This document shows positions 45,585 to 53,423 of a stretch of 64,000 nt of DNA, piece by piece (within the stretch, counting starts at the first letter, position 1; every line of letters begins with the position of its first letter). The stretch spans positions 62,001 through 126,000 of the forward strand of contig JBARXJ010000029.1 in assembly GCA_049647265.1 (NCBI GenBank), read 5' to 3'. The stretch comes from JAAURB01 sp049647265. GTDB lineage: Bacteria > Cyanobacteriota > Cyanobacteriia > Cyanobacteriales > Microcoleaceae. The notes under the pieces were generated by a model. That model saw nothing but the letters and a program-made list of their open reading frames with translations, was not told the DNA's origin and made no database searches. The position numbers and the translations under genes were made by a program.

Positions 45585-46946
45585 TTAATTTCTCAGGGGT
45601 TGAGGGTTTGATGGCGGCCAGCTTTGATTAATATCCACCAGTACTGTATCAACATCTGTGCCTTCGATATATTCAACTACCCCCAGCCAAAATGCCCCAG
45701 TCCCAACCGTTCCCGGCATCATATCCGAGGCATCAAACCGAATCACATCGGCGTTACTGAGAATCTCAGCCTGTTTGCGAGTCACGGGATTGGGGTAACG
45801 ATCAAAATCGACTTGTTGATGGGGAGAAATATAACTGCCTAAACTCGCCAAAATTTGATGGGGTTGAACGGTTGCCAGATATTCCATTAATTTCCGGGCT
45901 TCTGGGGTATCGTTAAACATGGCAATCACATCCCCCCCCACTAGAATGGGTAAACCAAAATTAGGATTAATGGGAGGTAAAGGAAACACGTCTACATCTT
46001 TCCCTAAGACCACTCCTTCTGGAAAGAAACTGGCAATAAAACTGGCTTGACGATGTAAATAACACTGAGGCGGGTCAGTAAACAAGCCATTAGGAGAACT
46101 AGCATAAGGCGTACTAATCACCCCCATCGTTCCCCCCACAACATATTGAGGATTGAGCGCAATATTACCAAATTTTTCAAATGCTAAGCGCACCGCCGGG
46201 TGATTAAAAGGGATTTCATGGCGTACCCATTGATCGTAAACCTCCGGGCCTGAAGTTCGTAATACAATATCTTCAATCCAGTCTGTCCCGACCCAACCCG
46301 TTGCCTCTCCGCTTTCAATCCCGAGACACCAAGGGACTTGTCCTTGACTCACCATTTTTTGAGACAACGTTTGTAATTCAGGCCAGGTTTGAGGCACTTG
46401 ATAGCCAGCGGCTTGAAACGTTTGAGGATTATACCAAACTAAACTTTTAACCGAAGCCCTAACCCAAATACCATACAATTCGTTATTAACACTACCCAGC
46501 TTTAACCAGTCTTCAGAATAGGCTTGTTGTAGTTGAGCCTGATTCATAAAGGACGTGACCGGCACCAGTAGCCCTTGACGGGCAAAATCCGCCATCAAAC
46601 CCGGTTGAGGAAATAAAGCCAAGTCCGGTGCATTACCCGCTTCAACTCGAACCGGAAGTAAACTACTGAAAGCCGATGTACCTTGATATTCTATTTCAAT
46701 TCCTGTTGCTTCAACAAAAGGCGCTAAAGCCGCTTCTAGTTTCTGCTGCTGTACTCCGGTAATTGATCCTAAAATTGTAACCTTACCCCCTTCATCTGAA
46801 ACGGCAGAATAGCCAGTTGATGAAGGACTGGGTTGATTTTGTTGCACCCCACAACCCACCACCAGTAGGGATAAACCCATTAGGAGACTTGTATAAGGGG
46901 CTAGAATGCTACATCTACGGTGAATTTGCCACATGGGTTGCCACAA
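45585..46946 (-). CDS. Sugar ABC transporter substrate-binding lipoprotein, orphan
   Basis: A family 1 extracellular solute-binding protein, about 450 residues. The N-terminus has a lipoprotein signal with a GC lipobox (LLVVGCG, about residues 26-32). The mature part follows the maltose/alpha-glucoside-binding pattern: ILGSITGVQQQKLEAAL, APDLALFPQPGLMADFARQGLL, YNPQTFQAAGYQVPQTWPEL, and a late AMFNDTPEARKLMEYL. The best analogues are AglE/GgtB-type binding proteins for alpha-glucosides or glucosylglycerol, but that is inference. No permease or ATPase gene is nearby. Confidence 0.8.
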   Translation of the reverse strand: MWQPMWQIHRRCSILAPYTSLLMGLSLLVVGCGVQQNQPSPSSTGYSAVSDEGGKVTILGSITGVQQQKLEAALAPFVEATGIEIEYQGTSAFSSLLPVRVEAGNAPDLALFPQPGLMADFARQGLLVPVTSFMNQAQLQQAYSEDWLKLGSVNNELYGIWVRASVKSLVWYNPQTFQAAGYQVPQTWPELQTLSQKMVSQGQVPWCLGIESGEATGWVGTDWIEDIVLRTSGPEVYDQWVRHEIPFNHPAVRLAFEKFGNIALNPQYVVGGTMGVISTPYASSPNGLFTDPPQCYLHRQASFIASFFPEGVVLGKDVDVFPLPPINPNFGLPILVGGDVIAMFNDTPEARKLMEYLATVQPHQILASLGSYISPHQQVDFDRYPNPVTRKQAEILSNADVIRFDASDMMPGTVGTGAFWLGVVEYIEGTDVDTVLVDINQSWPPSNPQPLRN

Positions 46947-47425
46947 TCTGCGATTCCATTGTTGATACTAACTAACATCTATTTTTGCCCTCCTGTGTAG
47001 ACTTTAGCGATTCCCCAGGTTCATGGCAACTTCTTTTTACAATAAATTAAGTTCCTCTTTTTAGAGGAGGGATTTTATTAGTGTATCAGTTTGTTCTTGA
47101 GATCTTTATTAAGTTAAGCAGTCGTTGCAAACAGAGTTGTCAACAGCGCATCATCACCCGCAACACCATCTTTGCCATCTTCCTACTTGCCACGTCGGTT
47201 TAGATACAACTTCGGCCACTATTGATTTTTGTCCCACAAAACTTGTCCCTATGCACTTTTGCTCATTTCATATCAACAGGAGTTACGCAAAGCCAAGTGT
47301 AAACTTTGACAATGAGCAGACAGACTTAACTTCTCAACAATGATCTCAGATTGTTTGAAGGATTAAAAAAAATGACTCAAGCTGGGAAGAATATTGTATA
47401 GCAATATATCCCTACAGAACACGCT
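46947..47425. other. Intergenic region with a hairpin and a repeat-like motif
   Basis: About 480 bases between divergent genes. A hairpin CCTCT-TTTT-AGAGG lies at 47054-47067. AGGAGTTACGCA near 47279-47290 is a sequence often repeated between genes in filamentous cyanobacteria. A 72-codon frame (47125-47343) has odd composition and no family resemblance and is not called. Confidence 0.5.
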
Positions 47426-48022
47426 ATGCGATTACTTCTTACTTTTCCTATCATTGGACTGATCAATTTATTCGGAATTTCACTAATTAATATTCCCCAC
47501 AGTCTATCTGCTGAATTATTATCTCAAAATATAGATCAATCTGCACAAAGAGTTTCTCGTTCAACCACACTTCCCATGAGACTAGAATTAGCAGTCGAAC
47601 AGGAAATGTATATTATGACTGTTCCAAACCCAGATATTAATCAATCAGCATACGGTGGTGAATTGAGTTTCTATGACGTTCATATCGCTAAAATGTTTGA
47701 GATTACCTACAATGATTGTCAAGAGATACAACGTCGAGTTCCTGAAGGGATTGAGGGTAGACAATGGCTTTATAGATGGGGAAATGGAGATGATGATATG
47801 CCGACAGAATATTTTTATATTAGTTGTAATTTAGCTTACGAGATTGTTGATACTTACGGTTTAGGGAAAGCGGAAGAAACAGTCGTTGAAGCCTTTGTTG
47901 AACAGAATCCGACAGCATCTATAAGAACTGATTTAATTCCGATTTTGGATATCACAGGTTCAAAAGTCTCACAATGGCAAGACTTTGCTCGCGAATTTGA
48001 ATACAATTATGATGAGGAATAA
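47426..48022 (+). CDS. Secreted hypothetical protein
   Basis: A 198-residue protein with a probable signal peptide: MRLLLTFPIIGLINLFGISLI followed by a likely cleavage after SLSA at about residue 29. The mature part is acidic with no recognised domain; blocks CQEIQRRVPEGIEGRQWLYRW, and ADEN-like DTYGLGKAEETVVEAFVEQNP are visible. Two cysteines in the mature part may form a disulfide. Function unknown. Confidence 0.6.
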   Translation: MRLLLTFPIIGLINLFGISLINIPHSLSAELLSQNIDQSAQRVSRSTTLPMRLELAVEQEMYIMTVPNPDINQSAYGGELSFYDVHIAKMFEITYNDCQEIQRRVPEGIEGRQWLYRWGNGDDDMPTEYFYISCNLAYEIVDTYGLGKAEETVVEAFVEQNPTASIRTDLIPILDITGSKVSQWQDFAREFEYNYDEE

Positions 48023-48120
48023 ACTCAATTAATTTATGGCTTAAGCAAAGCTTGTCATCGTTTTCGATAGCGGATACGTTTGAATGATACTGACAGAGTT
48101 ATACAAAAAGCCTTTTAACT

Positions 48121-48462
48121 TCAAGAAATAGCAAATTCAGTAATTTTACGACGTTCGGCTGTTTTGTAAGCTAGAACAATTTGCTGTGGCGATATATCAA
48201 GATTAATCAGTTCGTAAGCAATACCTTCTTCTGTGCCATCTTGTTGTATCCAAACTTTTTGATCAATAATATCCAAATGAATCAGAGTACCGTAAATTCT
48301 TCTATTTCGATGCCAACCGATTTCAATCAAAAGATAATGATCTTGGCTTTCATCAATCACTAACTGTATTTCACTTTCGGGATCATTTCCCATAAATTAA
48401 AGATAGTCTTGTAGAACTTTAATAATCTTGTGTTTGAGAGTGATTTTATTTAAGATATCCAT
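48121..48462 (-). pseudogene. xisI: XisI, interrupted by an in-frame stop
   Basis: Reading from ATG at 48462, 113 codons match the length of intact XisI (113 residues at 56520), with MDILNKITLKHKIIKVLQDYL followed by TAA at codon 22 (48397-48399). The rest (GNDPESEIQLVIDESQDHYLL, WIQQDGTEEGIAYELINLD, KITEFAIS) is clear XisI. A 90-residue product could still begin at the ATG at 48393, but it lacks the conserved N-terminal helix. XisI was described as an excision-control factor of the fdxN element in Anabaena; its role elsewhere is not known. Confidence 0.85.
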
Positions 48463-48614
48463 GTAACAATCTCCTCTTGAGTAATATCAAAAGTCAATAG
48501 ACGAATGAGTTGATCTTCTATTAAGACTTGTCCTGCAACTTCATCAAAAACAGATTGACGTACATCTTATGGAACCGCTAAATATAATATCCTTGAATTG
48601 TATGTTTTAATACA
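48450..48614 (-). pseudogene. xisH: XisH remnant
   Basis: About 55 codons of the C-terminal end of XisH, reading ILYLAVP, a stop (48567-48569), then DVRQSVFDEVAGQVLIEDQL and a tail ending EEIVTWIS-stop. The stop codon overlaps the start of xisI exactly as in the second locus (ATGGAT..TAA overlap). The N-terminal two thirds is absent. The HEPN gene begins 100 bases beyond. Confidence 0.75.
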
Positions 48615-48718
48615 TTAAAAGAGTAATAGGTAAAAATATTTTTTTCAGATTTATTAAAATATAGGCTGTAGACAAACTGCCTTGAAAGTTAACCTCAATA
48701 ACATCAAGTTAGATATAT

Positions 48719-49627
48719 ATGGAAGTTACCCAAGCACTAAAAGATACCGAAAACTCACTACGAGACTTTATTGGAGTTGTTCTCGAGAGGAAGTTTGGTG
48801 CAGACTGGCTAGAGCATTGTGGAGTCACCCCTGAGCGACTGGATAAGTGGAAACAACTAAAACTAGTAGTTGAGCCGAAGCGACAAGCTGGTGGGGTAGT
48901 CGAAGAGCGCCTTATTTACTACGCAGATTTCTATGATCTCAGAACTATTCTTAAGAAACACTGGGAAGGGGAATTTTATAACGCTTTTGGAGAATGGAGA
49001 ACTATGGAGGTATGGCTCAAAGAGCTAAAGAACCTTCGTGATCTTGATGCCCATAGACGTGAATTACTCCCTCACCAGAAACATTTGATCCTGGGTTTAG
49101 CAGGTGAAATCCGTAATAGACTGATTCGATACCGAAGTAAGCAAGAGACTAGCGAGGATTTCTATCCAAGGCTTGAGAGTGTCCGGGATAGTCTCGGCAC
49201 GATGTGGATACCTAAAGCAAATTTAAGCCGTCACATTGTTAACACTAATCTCAATCTCCATGTGGGCGATACCATTGACTTTGTGATCACTGCTTCTGAT
49301 CCATTCGGTGCGGATTTGTCCTATGCCATCCGAACAATTCATCGATCATATGATAGTGGGTGGCAGCCAAGTAATGAATTGTCGATTCGCATAAGTGAAA
49401 AGGATATCAGAGAGATGTGTGATGTAAATATATACATTAAGAGTCCTCGTCCGTATCATGCTTATAAGGAATACGATGACTGCATAACGTTTCGCTACAA
49501 TGTTCTTCCTCCTAAACTAAGTAGTAAACAACAGAGATCTTACGGTTTATGTGCTGGAGAATTTACCGTTCCGGATGACTTTGATGCACCTTTACCCGAT
49601 GATATTTTAAGTGCATTTGAGAATTAA
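48719..49627 (+). CDS. Swt1-type HEPN domain protein
   Basis: A 302-residue protein. Residues 1-140 match the HEPN_Swt1 family: LRDFIGVVLERKFGADWLEH, a central WEGEFYNAFG, and NLRDLDAHRREL, in which R107-x4-H112 is the HEPN ribonuclease motif. From about residue 165 the protein is a beta-rich domain (VGDTIDFVITASDPFGADLSYAIRTI) that I read as an Ig-like module. In eukaryotic Swt1 the HEPN domain is joined to a PIN nuclease; here the next gene, overlapping by one base (TAATGA), is a PIN protein. Expected role: RNA cleavage or binding in a toxin or defence unit (inference). Confidence 0.75.
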   Translation: MEVTQALKDTENSLRDFIGVVLERKFGADWLEHCGVTPERLDKWKQLKLVVEPKRQAGGVVEERLIYYADFYDLRTILKKHWEGEFYNAFGEWRTMEVWLKELKNLRDLDAHRRELLPHQKHLILGLAGEIRNRLIRYRSKQETSEDFYPRLESVRDSLGTMWIPKANLSRHIVNTNLNLHVGDTIDFVITASDPFGADLSYAIRTIHRSYDSGWQPSNELSIRISEKDIREMCDVNIYIKSPRPYHAYKEYDDCITFRYNVLPPKLSSKQQRSYGLCAGEFTVPDDFDAPLPDDILSAFEN

Positions 49628-50010
49628 TGAGAATTTTACTCGATACACATATTTTTTTATGGTTTATTAGTAAAGACCCTCGGTTATCAGTAAATCTTCG
49701 TGAGGCGATTTGTGATTTAGATAACGAAGTCTATCTGAGTGTTGTTTCAATTTGGGAGTGTATAATCAAGTATCAGTTAGGTAAACTCCCCCTACCAGAG
49801 TCTCCCGAAATCTATTTACCAAAGCAACGCGATCGCCATCAATTTTCAAGCCTTAGTTTAGATGAAAGTAGTGTAGCCCAACTGGTTCAATTACCGCTAC
49901 TACATCGCGATCCATTTGATCGGATACTCATCTGTCAAGCTTTACAAAATAATCTAACCATTGCAACGGTTGATTTAGCAATTCGGGCTTATTCAGTTAA
50001 TGTAATTTAA
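49627..50010 (+). CDS. PIN-domain ribonuclease, VapC type
   Basis: A 127-residue PIN protein. The acidic active-site residues are all visible: Asp6 in LLDTH, Glu44 in VSIWECI, Asp95/Asp98 in HRDPFDRIL and Asp116 in TVDLAIRAY. It closely resembles cyanobacterial VapC-type toxins. No antitoxin of the Phd/AbrB/RHH kind precedes it; the ATG overlaps the stop of the HEPN gene, so the two are translationally coupled. PIN toxins cut tRNA or rRNA; the target is unknown here. Confidence 0.88.
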   Translation: MRILLDTHIFLWFISKDPRLSVNLREAICDLDNEVYLSVVSIWECIIKYQLGKLPLPESPEIYLPKQRDRHQFSSLSLDESSVAQLVQLPLLHRDPFDRILICQALQNNLTIATVDLAIRAYSVNVI

Positions 50011-50128
50011 GCAGTGAAACTCACGCAGATCTGCATTTTGAAAAAGAATCGTATTCCTCGCTGCTACAAACTTGATAGATTTATCGGTATTCTTATTTAA
50101 TGACAAGAATATGGAGAACACCTCACCT

Positions 50129-52753
50129 ATGTTAGAAGCTTATCGTCAACACGTCGCAGAACGGGAAGCCCTCGGAATTCCGGCCCTACCCCTCGATGCC
50201 CAACAAACCTCTGAATTATGCGAATTGCTGAAAAACCCGCCAGAGGAAGAAAAAGAATACCTGATGGAGTTATTGCGCGATCGCATACCGCCAGGAGTTG
50301 ATGAAGCCGCTTACGTTAAAGCAGGATTTTTAACCGCTGTTGCCAAAGGAGAAATTGACTGTCCTTTACTGTCTCCTCAAGGGGCGATAGACTTACTGGG
50401 AACCATGATCGGCGGTTATAACGTTCAGTCTTTGGTGAGTTTCCTGAAGTCATCTGACTCCAATATTGCCTCTGCGGCGGCAACCGCGTTATGCAAAATT
50501 ACTCTAGTTTTTGATGCGTTTAACGAAGTCCTCAAACTCTCAGAAACTAACCCTTATGCTAAACAAGTGATTGATGCTTGGGCAAATGCGGCTTGGTTTA
50601 TTCGTCGTCCTAAACTCCCCGAAACCATTACGGTAACGGTATTTAAAGTTCCGGGCGAAACCAACACCGACGACTTATCTCCTGCCCCCCACGCTACCAC
50701 TCGTCCCGATATTCCGCTTCATGCGTTGGCGATGCTAGAGTCACGGATGCCAGAGGGACTTAAAACGATTGCGGAACTCAAGCAAAAAGGATATCCTGTG
50801 GCTTATGTTGGGGATGTTGTCGGAACCGGATCGTCTCGTAAGTCTGCCATAAACTCGGTATTGTGGCACATTGGCGAAGATATTCCTTTTGTTCCCAATA
50901 AACGGGCAGGCGGTTACATCCTAGGTGGAAAAATAGCCCCAATTTTCTTTAATACAGCAGAAGACTCTGGCGCGTTACCCATTGAATGTGATGTCACCCA
51001 ACTGAATACAGGGGATGTCGTTACCATTCATCCTTACAAAGGTGAAATTACCAAAGTAGGGGCTAATGGAAGTTCGCCCGAGGTTATTTCTACCTTCACC
51101 CTTAAACCGGAAACCATCCTCGATGAAGTTCGCGCCGGGGGACGCATTCCGCTGTTAATTGGACGCAGCTTAACCGACAAAACCCGCGAAGCATTAGGAC
51201 TCGAACCTTCAACTCTGTTTACTCGTCCCACCCTGCCCGAAGATACCCACAAAGGCTTCACCCTCGCCCAGAAGATGGTCGGAAAAGCCTGTGGTTTGCC
51301 CGGTATCCGCCCTGGAACCTCTTGTGAACCCATCATGACGACTGTCGGTTCTCAGGACACTACAGGCCCAATGACGCGGGATGAGTTAAAAGAACTCGCT
51401 TGTCTCGGCTTCTCTGCCGACTTAGTGTTGCAGAGTTTCTGTCATACCGCCGCTTATCCCAAACCTGTTGATATCAATACTCACAAAAAATTACCGGATT
51501 TCTTTGCAACCCGTGGCGGTGTTGCCCTCCAACCCGGTGACGGTATTATTCACTCCTGGTTAAACCGGACGTTACTCCCCGATACGGTTGGGACTGGGGG
51601 CGACTCTCACACTCGTTTTCCTCTCGGTATTTCCTTCCCTGCTGGATCTGGTTTGGTGGCATTTGCCGCCGCGTTAGGGGTGATGCCGTTGGATATGCCA
51701 GAGTCTGTTTTGGTTAAGTTTACCGGAGACTTACAACCGGGTGTAACGTTACGGGATATTGTTAATGCTATTCCTTGGGTGGCGATGCAACAAGGAAAAT
51801 TAACCGTTTCCAAAGAAAACAAGCAAAATGTCTTTAACGGACGGATTATGGAAATGGAAGGTTTACCCGATTTAAAAGTTGAACAAGCTTTTGAGTTAAC
51901 TGATGCTACCGCTGAACGTTCTTGCGCTGGAAGTACCATTAAATTAGGCGTAGAAACGATTTCTGAGTATTTCCGTTCCAATGTTGCCCTATTAAAAAAT
52001 ATGGTAGCGCGGGGTTATCAAGATGCTAATACTATCATGCGTCGGGTGGCAAAAATGGAACAATGGTTAGCCAATCCTGAGTTAATGTCAGCCGATACAG
52101 ATGCAGAATATGCTGATATTATTGAGGTCAATTTAAACGAGATCAAACAACCGATTGTTGCTGCACCAAACGACCCGGATAATGTTAAGTTAATGTCCGA
52201 ATGTGCCGGGGATGAAATTCATGAAGTATTTATCGGTTCTTGTATGACCAATATCGGGCATTATCGGGCGGCTGCCAAAATATTAGAAGGGGCAGGGCCT
52301 GTGAAAGTTCGGTTATGGATTTGTCCGCCAACAAGAATGGATGAAAAACAGTTACGCGAAGAAGGAGTTTATGGTATTTTTGCGGCTGCTGGGGCGCGGA
52401 CAGAGATGCCGGGATGTTCTCTTTGTATGGGAAATCAAGCCCGTGTTGAAGATGGTGTCACGGTGTTTTCTACCTCGACTCGTAACTTTAATAATCGCAT
52501 GGGTAAAGGCGCACAAGTGTATTTAGGTTCAGCGGAATTAGCAGCCGTTTGTGCGTTGTTGGGTAAGATTCCAACAGTAGAAGAATACATGGAAATTGTG
52601 ACTCAAAAAATCGATCCGTTTGCGGGTGAATTGTATCGTTATCTCAACTTCGATCAAATTGAAGGATTTGCAGATGAAGGACGAGTTATTGCGGTTGAAG
52701 ATATGCCGAAAATAGAGGATATTTTGGGTATTCCAGCCGGTGCATTGAAGTAA
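50129..52753 (+). CDS. acnB: Aconitate hydratase B
   Basis: Isomerises citrate to isocitrate in the TCA cycle; a bifunctional enzyme that also hydrates 2-methylisocitrate in some bacteria. The protein aligns over its full length with E. coli AcnB: MLEAYRQHVAER at the start, GETNTDDLSPAPHA, the swivelling-domain YVGDVVGTGSSRKSA, SVGSQDTTGPMTRDELK, GTGGDSHTRFP, and the three cluster cysteines in QSFCHTAAY and PGCSLCMGNQAR. About 874 residues from ATG at 50129; an upstream in-frame ATG at 50111 is possible, and GGAGA lies 12 bases before 50129. It sits inside the accessory island but is a normal core gene. Confidence 0.97.
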   Translation: MLEAYRQHVAEREALGIPALPLDAQQTSELCELLKNPPEEEKEYLMELLRDRIPPGVDEAAYVKAGFLTAVAKGEIDCPLLSPQGAIDLLGTMIGGYNVQSLVSFLKSSDSNIASAAATALCKITLVFDAFNEVLKLSETNPYAKQVIDAWANAAWFIRRPKLPETITVTVFKVPGETNTDDLSPAPHATTRPDIPLHALAMLESRMPEGLKTIAELKQKGYPVAYVGDVVGTGSSRKSAINSVLWHIGEDIPFVPNKRAGGYILGGKIAPIFFNTAEDSGALPIECDVTQLNTGDVVTIHPYKGEITKVGANGSSPEVISTFTLKPETILDEVRAGGRIPLLIGRSLTDKTREALGLEPSTLFTRPTLPEDTHKGFTLAQKMVGKACGLPGIRPGTSCEPIMTTVGSQDTTGPMTRDELKELACLGFSADLVLQSFCHTAAYPKPVDINTHKKLPDFFATRGGVALQPGDGIIHSWLNRTLLPDTVGTGGDSHTRFPLGISFPAGSGLVAFAAALGVMPLDMPESVLVKFTGDLQPGVTLRDIVNAIPWVAMQQGKLTVSKENKQNVFNGRIMEMEGLPDLKVEQAFELTDATAERSCAGSTIKLGVETISEYFRSNVALLKNMVARGYQDANTIMRRVAKMEQWLANPELMSADTDAEYADIIEVNLNEIKQPIVAAPNDPDNVKLMSECAGDEIHEVFIGSCMTNIGHYRAAAKILEGAGPVKVRLWICPPTRMDEKQLREEGVYGIFAAAGARTEMPGCSLCMGNQARVEDGVTVFSTSTRNFNNRMGKGAQVYLGSAELAAVCALLGKIPTVEEYMEIVTQKIDPFAGELYRYLNFDQIEGFADEGRVIAVEDMPKIEDILGIPAGALK

Positions 52754-52768
52754 GATAGATAGATAGTA

Positions 52769-52789
52769 GGGTGCGTCAATGACGCACCT
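52769..52789. repeat. Perfect palindrome after acnB
   Basis: GGTGCGTCA-A-TGACGCACC (52770-52788) is a perfect 9-base-arm foldback 16 bases after the acnB stop, preceded by TAGATAGATAGATAG. Similar GACGCACC half-sites occur near 27275. It may end acnB transcription and is probably a dispersed repeat. Confidence 0.75.
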
Positions 52790-52824
52790 TACACCTTAAT
52801 TTTTGAATAACTAAAATAGAAGCA

Positions 52825-52977
52825 ATGCAGGACAACTTACAAGGTGATGTGAAACGATTAACAAATTTTACGCCTGAGTATAGATTGCGAGTGGGAGATT
52901 ACAGAATATTGTTTGAAATTGAAGATCAAGTCATTATGATCTATCGAGTGAAACATCGTAGAAATGCCTACCAATAA
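52825..52977 (+). pseudogene. Truncated RelE/ParE-family toxin
   Basis: A 50-residue product, MQDNLQGDVKRLTNFTPEYR, then LRVGDYRILFEIED and VKHRRNAYQ, which is the C-terminal half of a RelE/ParE toxin, including the RVGDYRI strand and the HRR terminal block. The reading frame is closed upstream by a TGA at 52804-52806, so about 35 N-terminal residues are missing, and the acnB terminator-like palindrome lies just before. It is followed by an antitoxin gene 17 bases later. Confidence 0.75.
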
Positions 52978-52993
52978 AAATAAGAGGTAAATT

Positions 52994-53185
52994 ATGATTC
53001 AACTAAACCCTGAGTTTTTCAATAGAGATGGAAAGCAATATGTTACCTTATCTTATGAAGAATTTTCTAAAATTAAAGACATTCTAGAAGATTTTGAAGA
53101 TATACAAGACTTAAGAACTGCTAAAAAAGAGGAAAAAAATAGTCCTTCAGTTTCTCTTGAAGACGTAAAAAAGATGTTAAGTTAG
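52994..53185 (+). CDS. Antitoxin of a RelE-type module
   Basis: A 63-residue acidic protein, MIQLNPEFFNRDGKQYVTLS, then EEFSKIKDILEDFEDIQDLRTAK and a C-terminal ending EDVKKMLS. The pattern matches small cyanobacterial antitoxins that accompany RelE-like toxins. The toxin gene immediately upstream is truncated, so the pair is decaying. No DNA-binding motif is certain. AGAGGTAAATT lies before the ATG as a good ribosome site. Confidence 0.7.
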   Translation: MIQLNPEFFNRDGKQYVTLSYEEFSKIKDILEDFEDIQDLRTAKKEEKNSPSVSLEDVKKMLS

Positions 53186-53423
53186 GACATAAGATTATCT
53201 TTTATTAAATTTGTGTTTTTTATGATCCATTTTAATTAAGTCAGATAATAAGGTGGCGATCGCTTACCTTTTCTTTTTACTAGATTATCGATGGACGTTA
53301 TCTCATGATGTATAATCTAAAGAGAAAAATCACTATTACTGGTACTACATCATACTAAAAACGGTAGTTTATGGATTGAGTAGCTGGAGATAAGTATATC
53401 CAAAACTAAAAAGGATTTTAAAA

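Noticed and set aside
47125..47343. 72-codon frame between the sugar-binding lipoprotein and a secreted hypothetical
   Set aside because: Composition is odd (His/Cys-rich), there is no clear ribosome site and no family resemblance.
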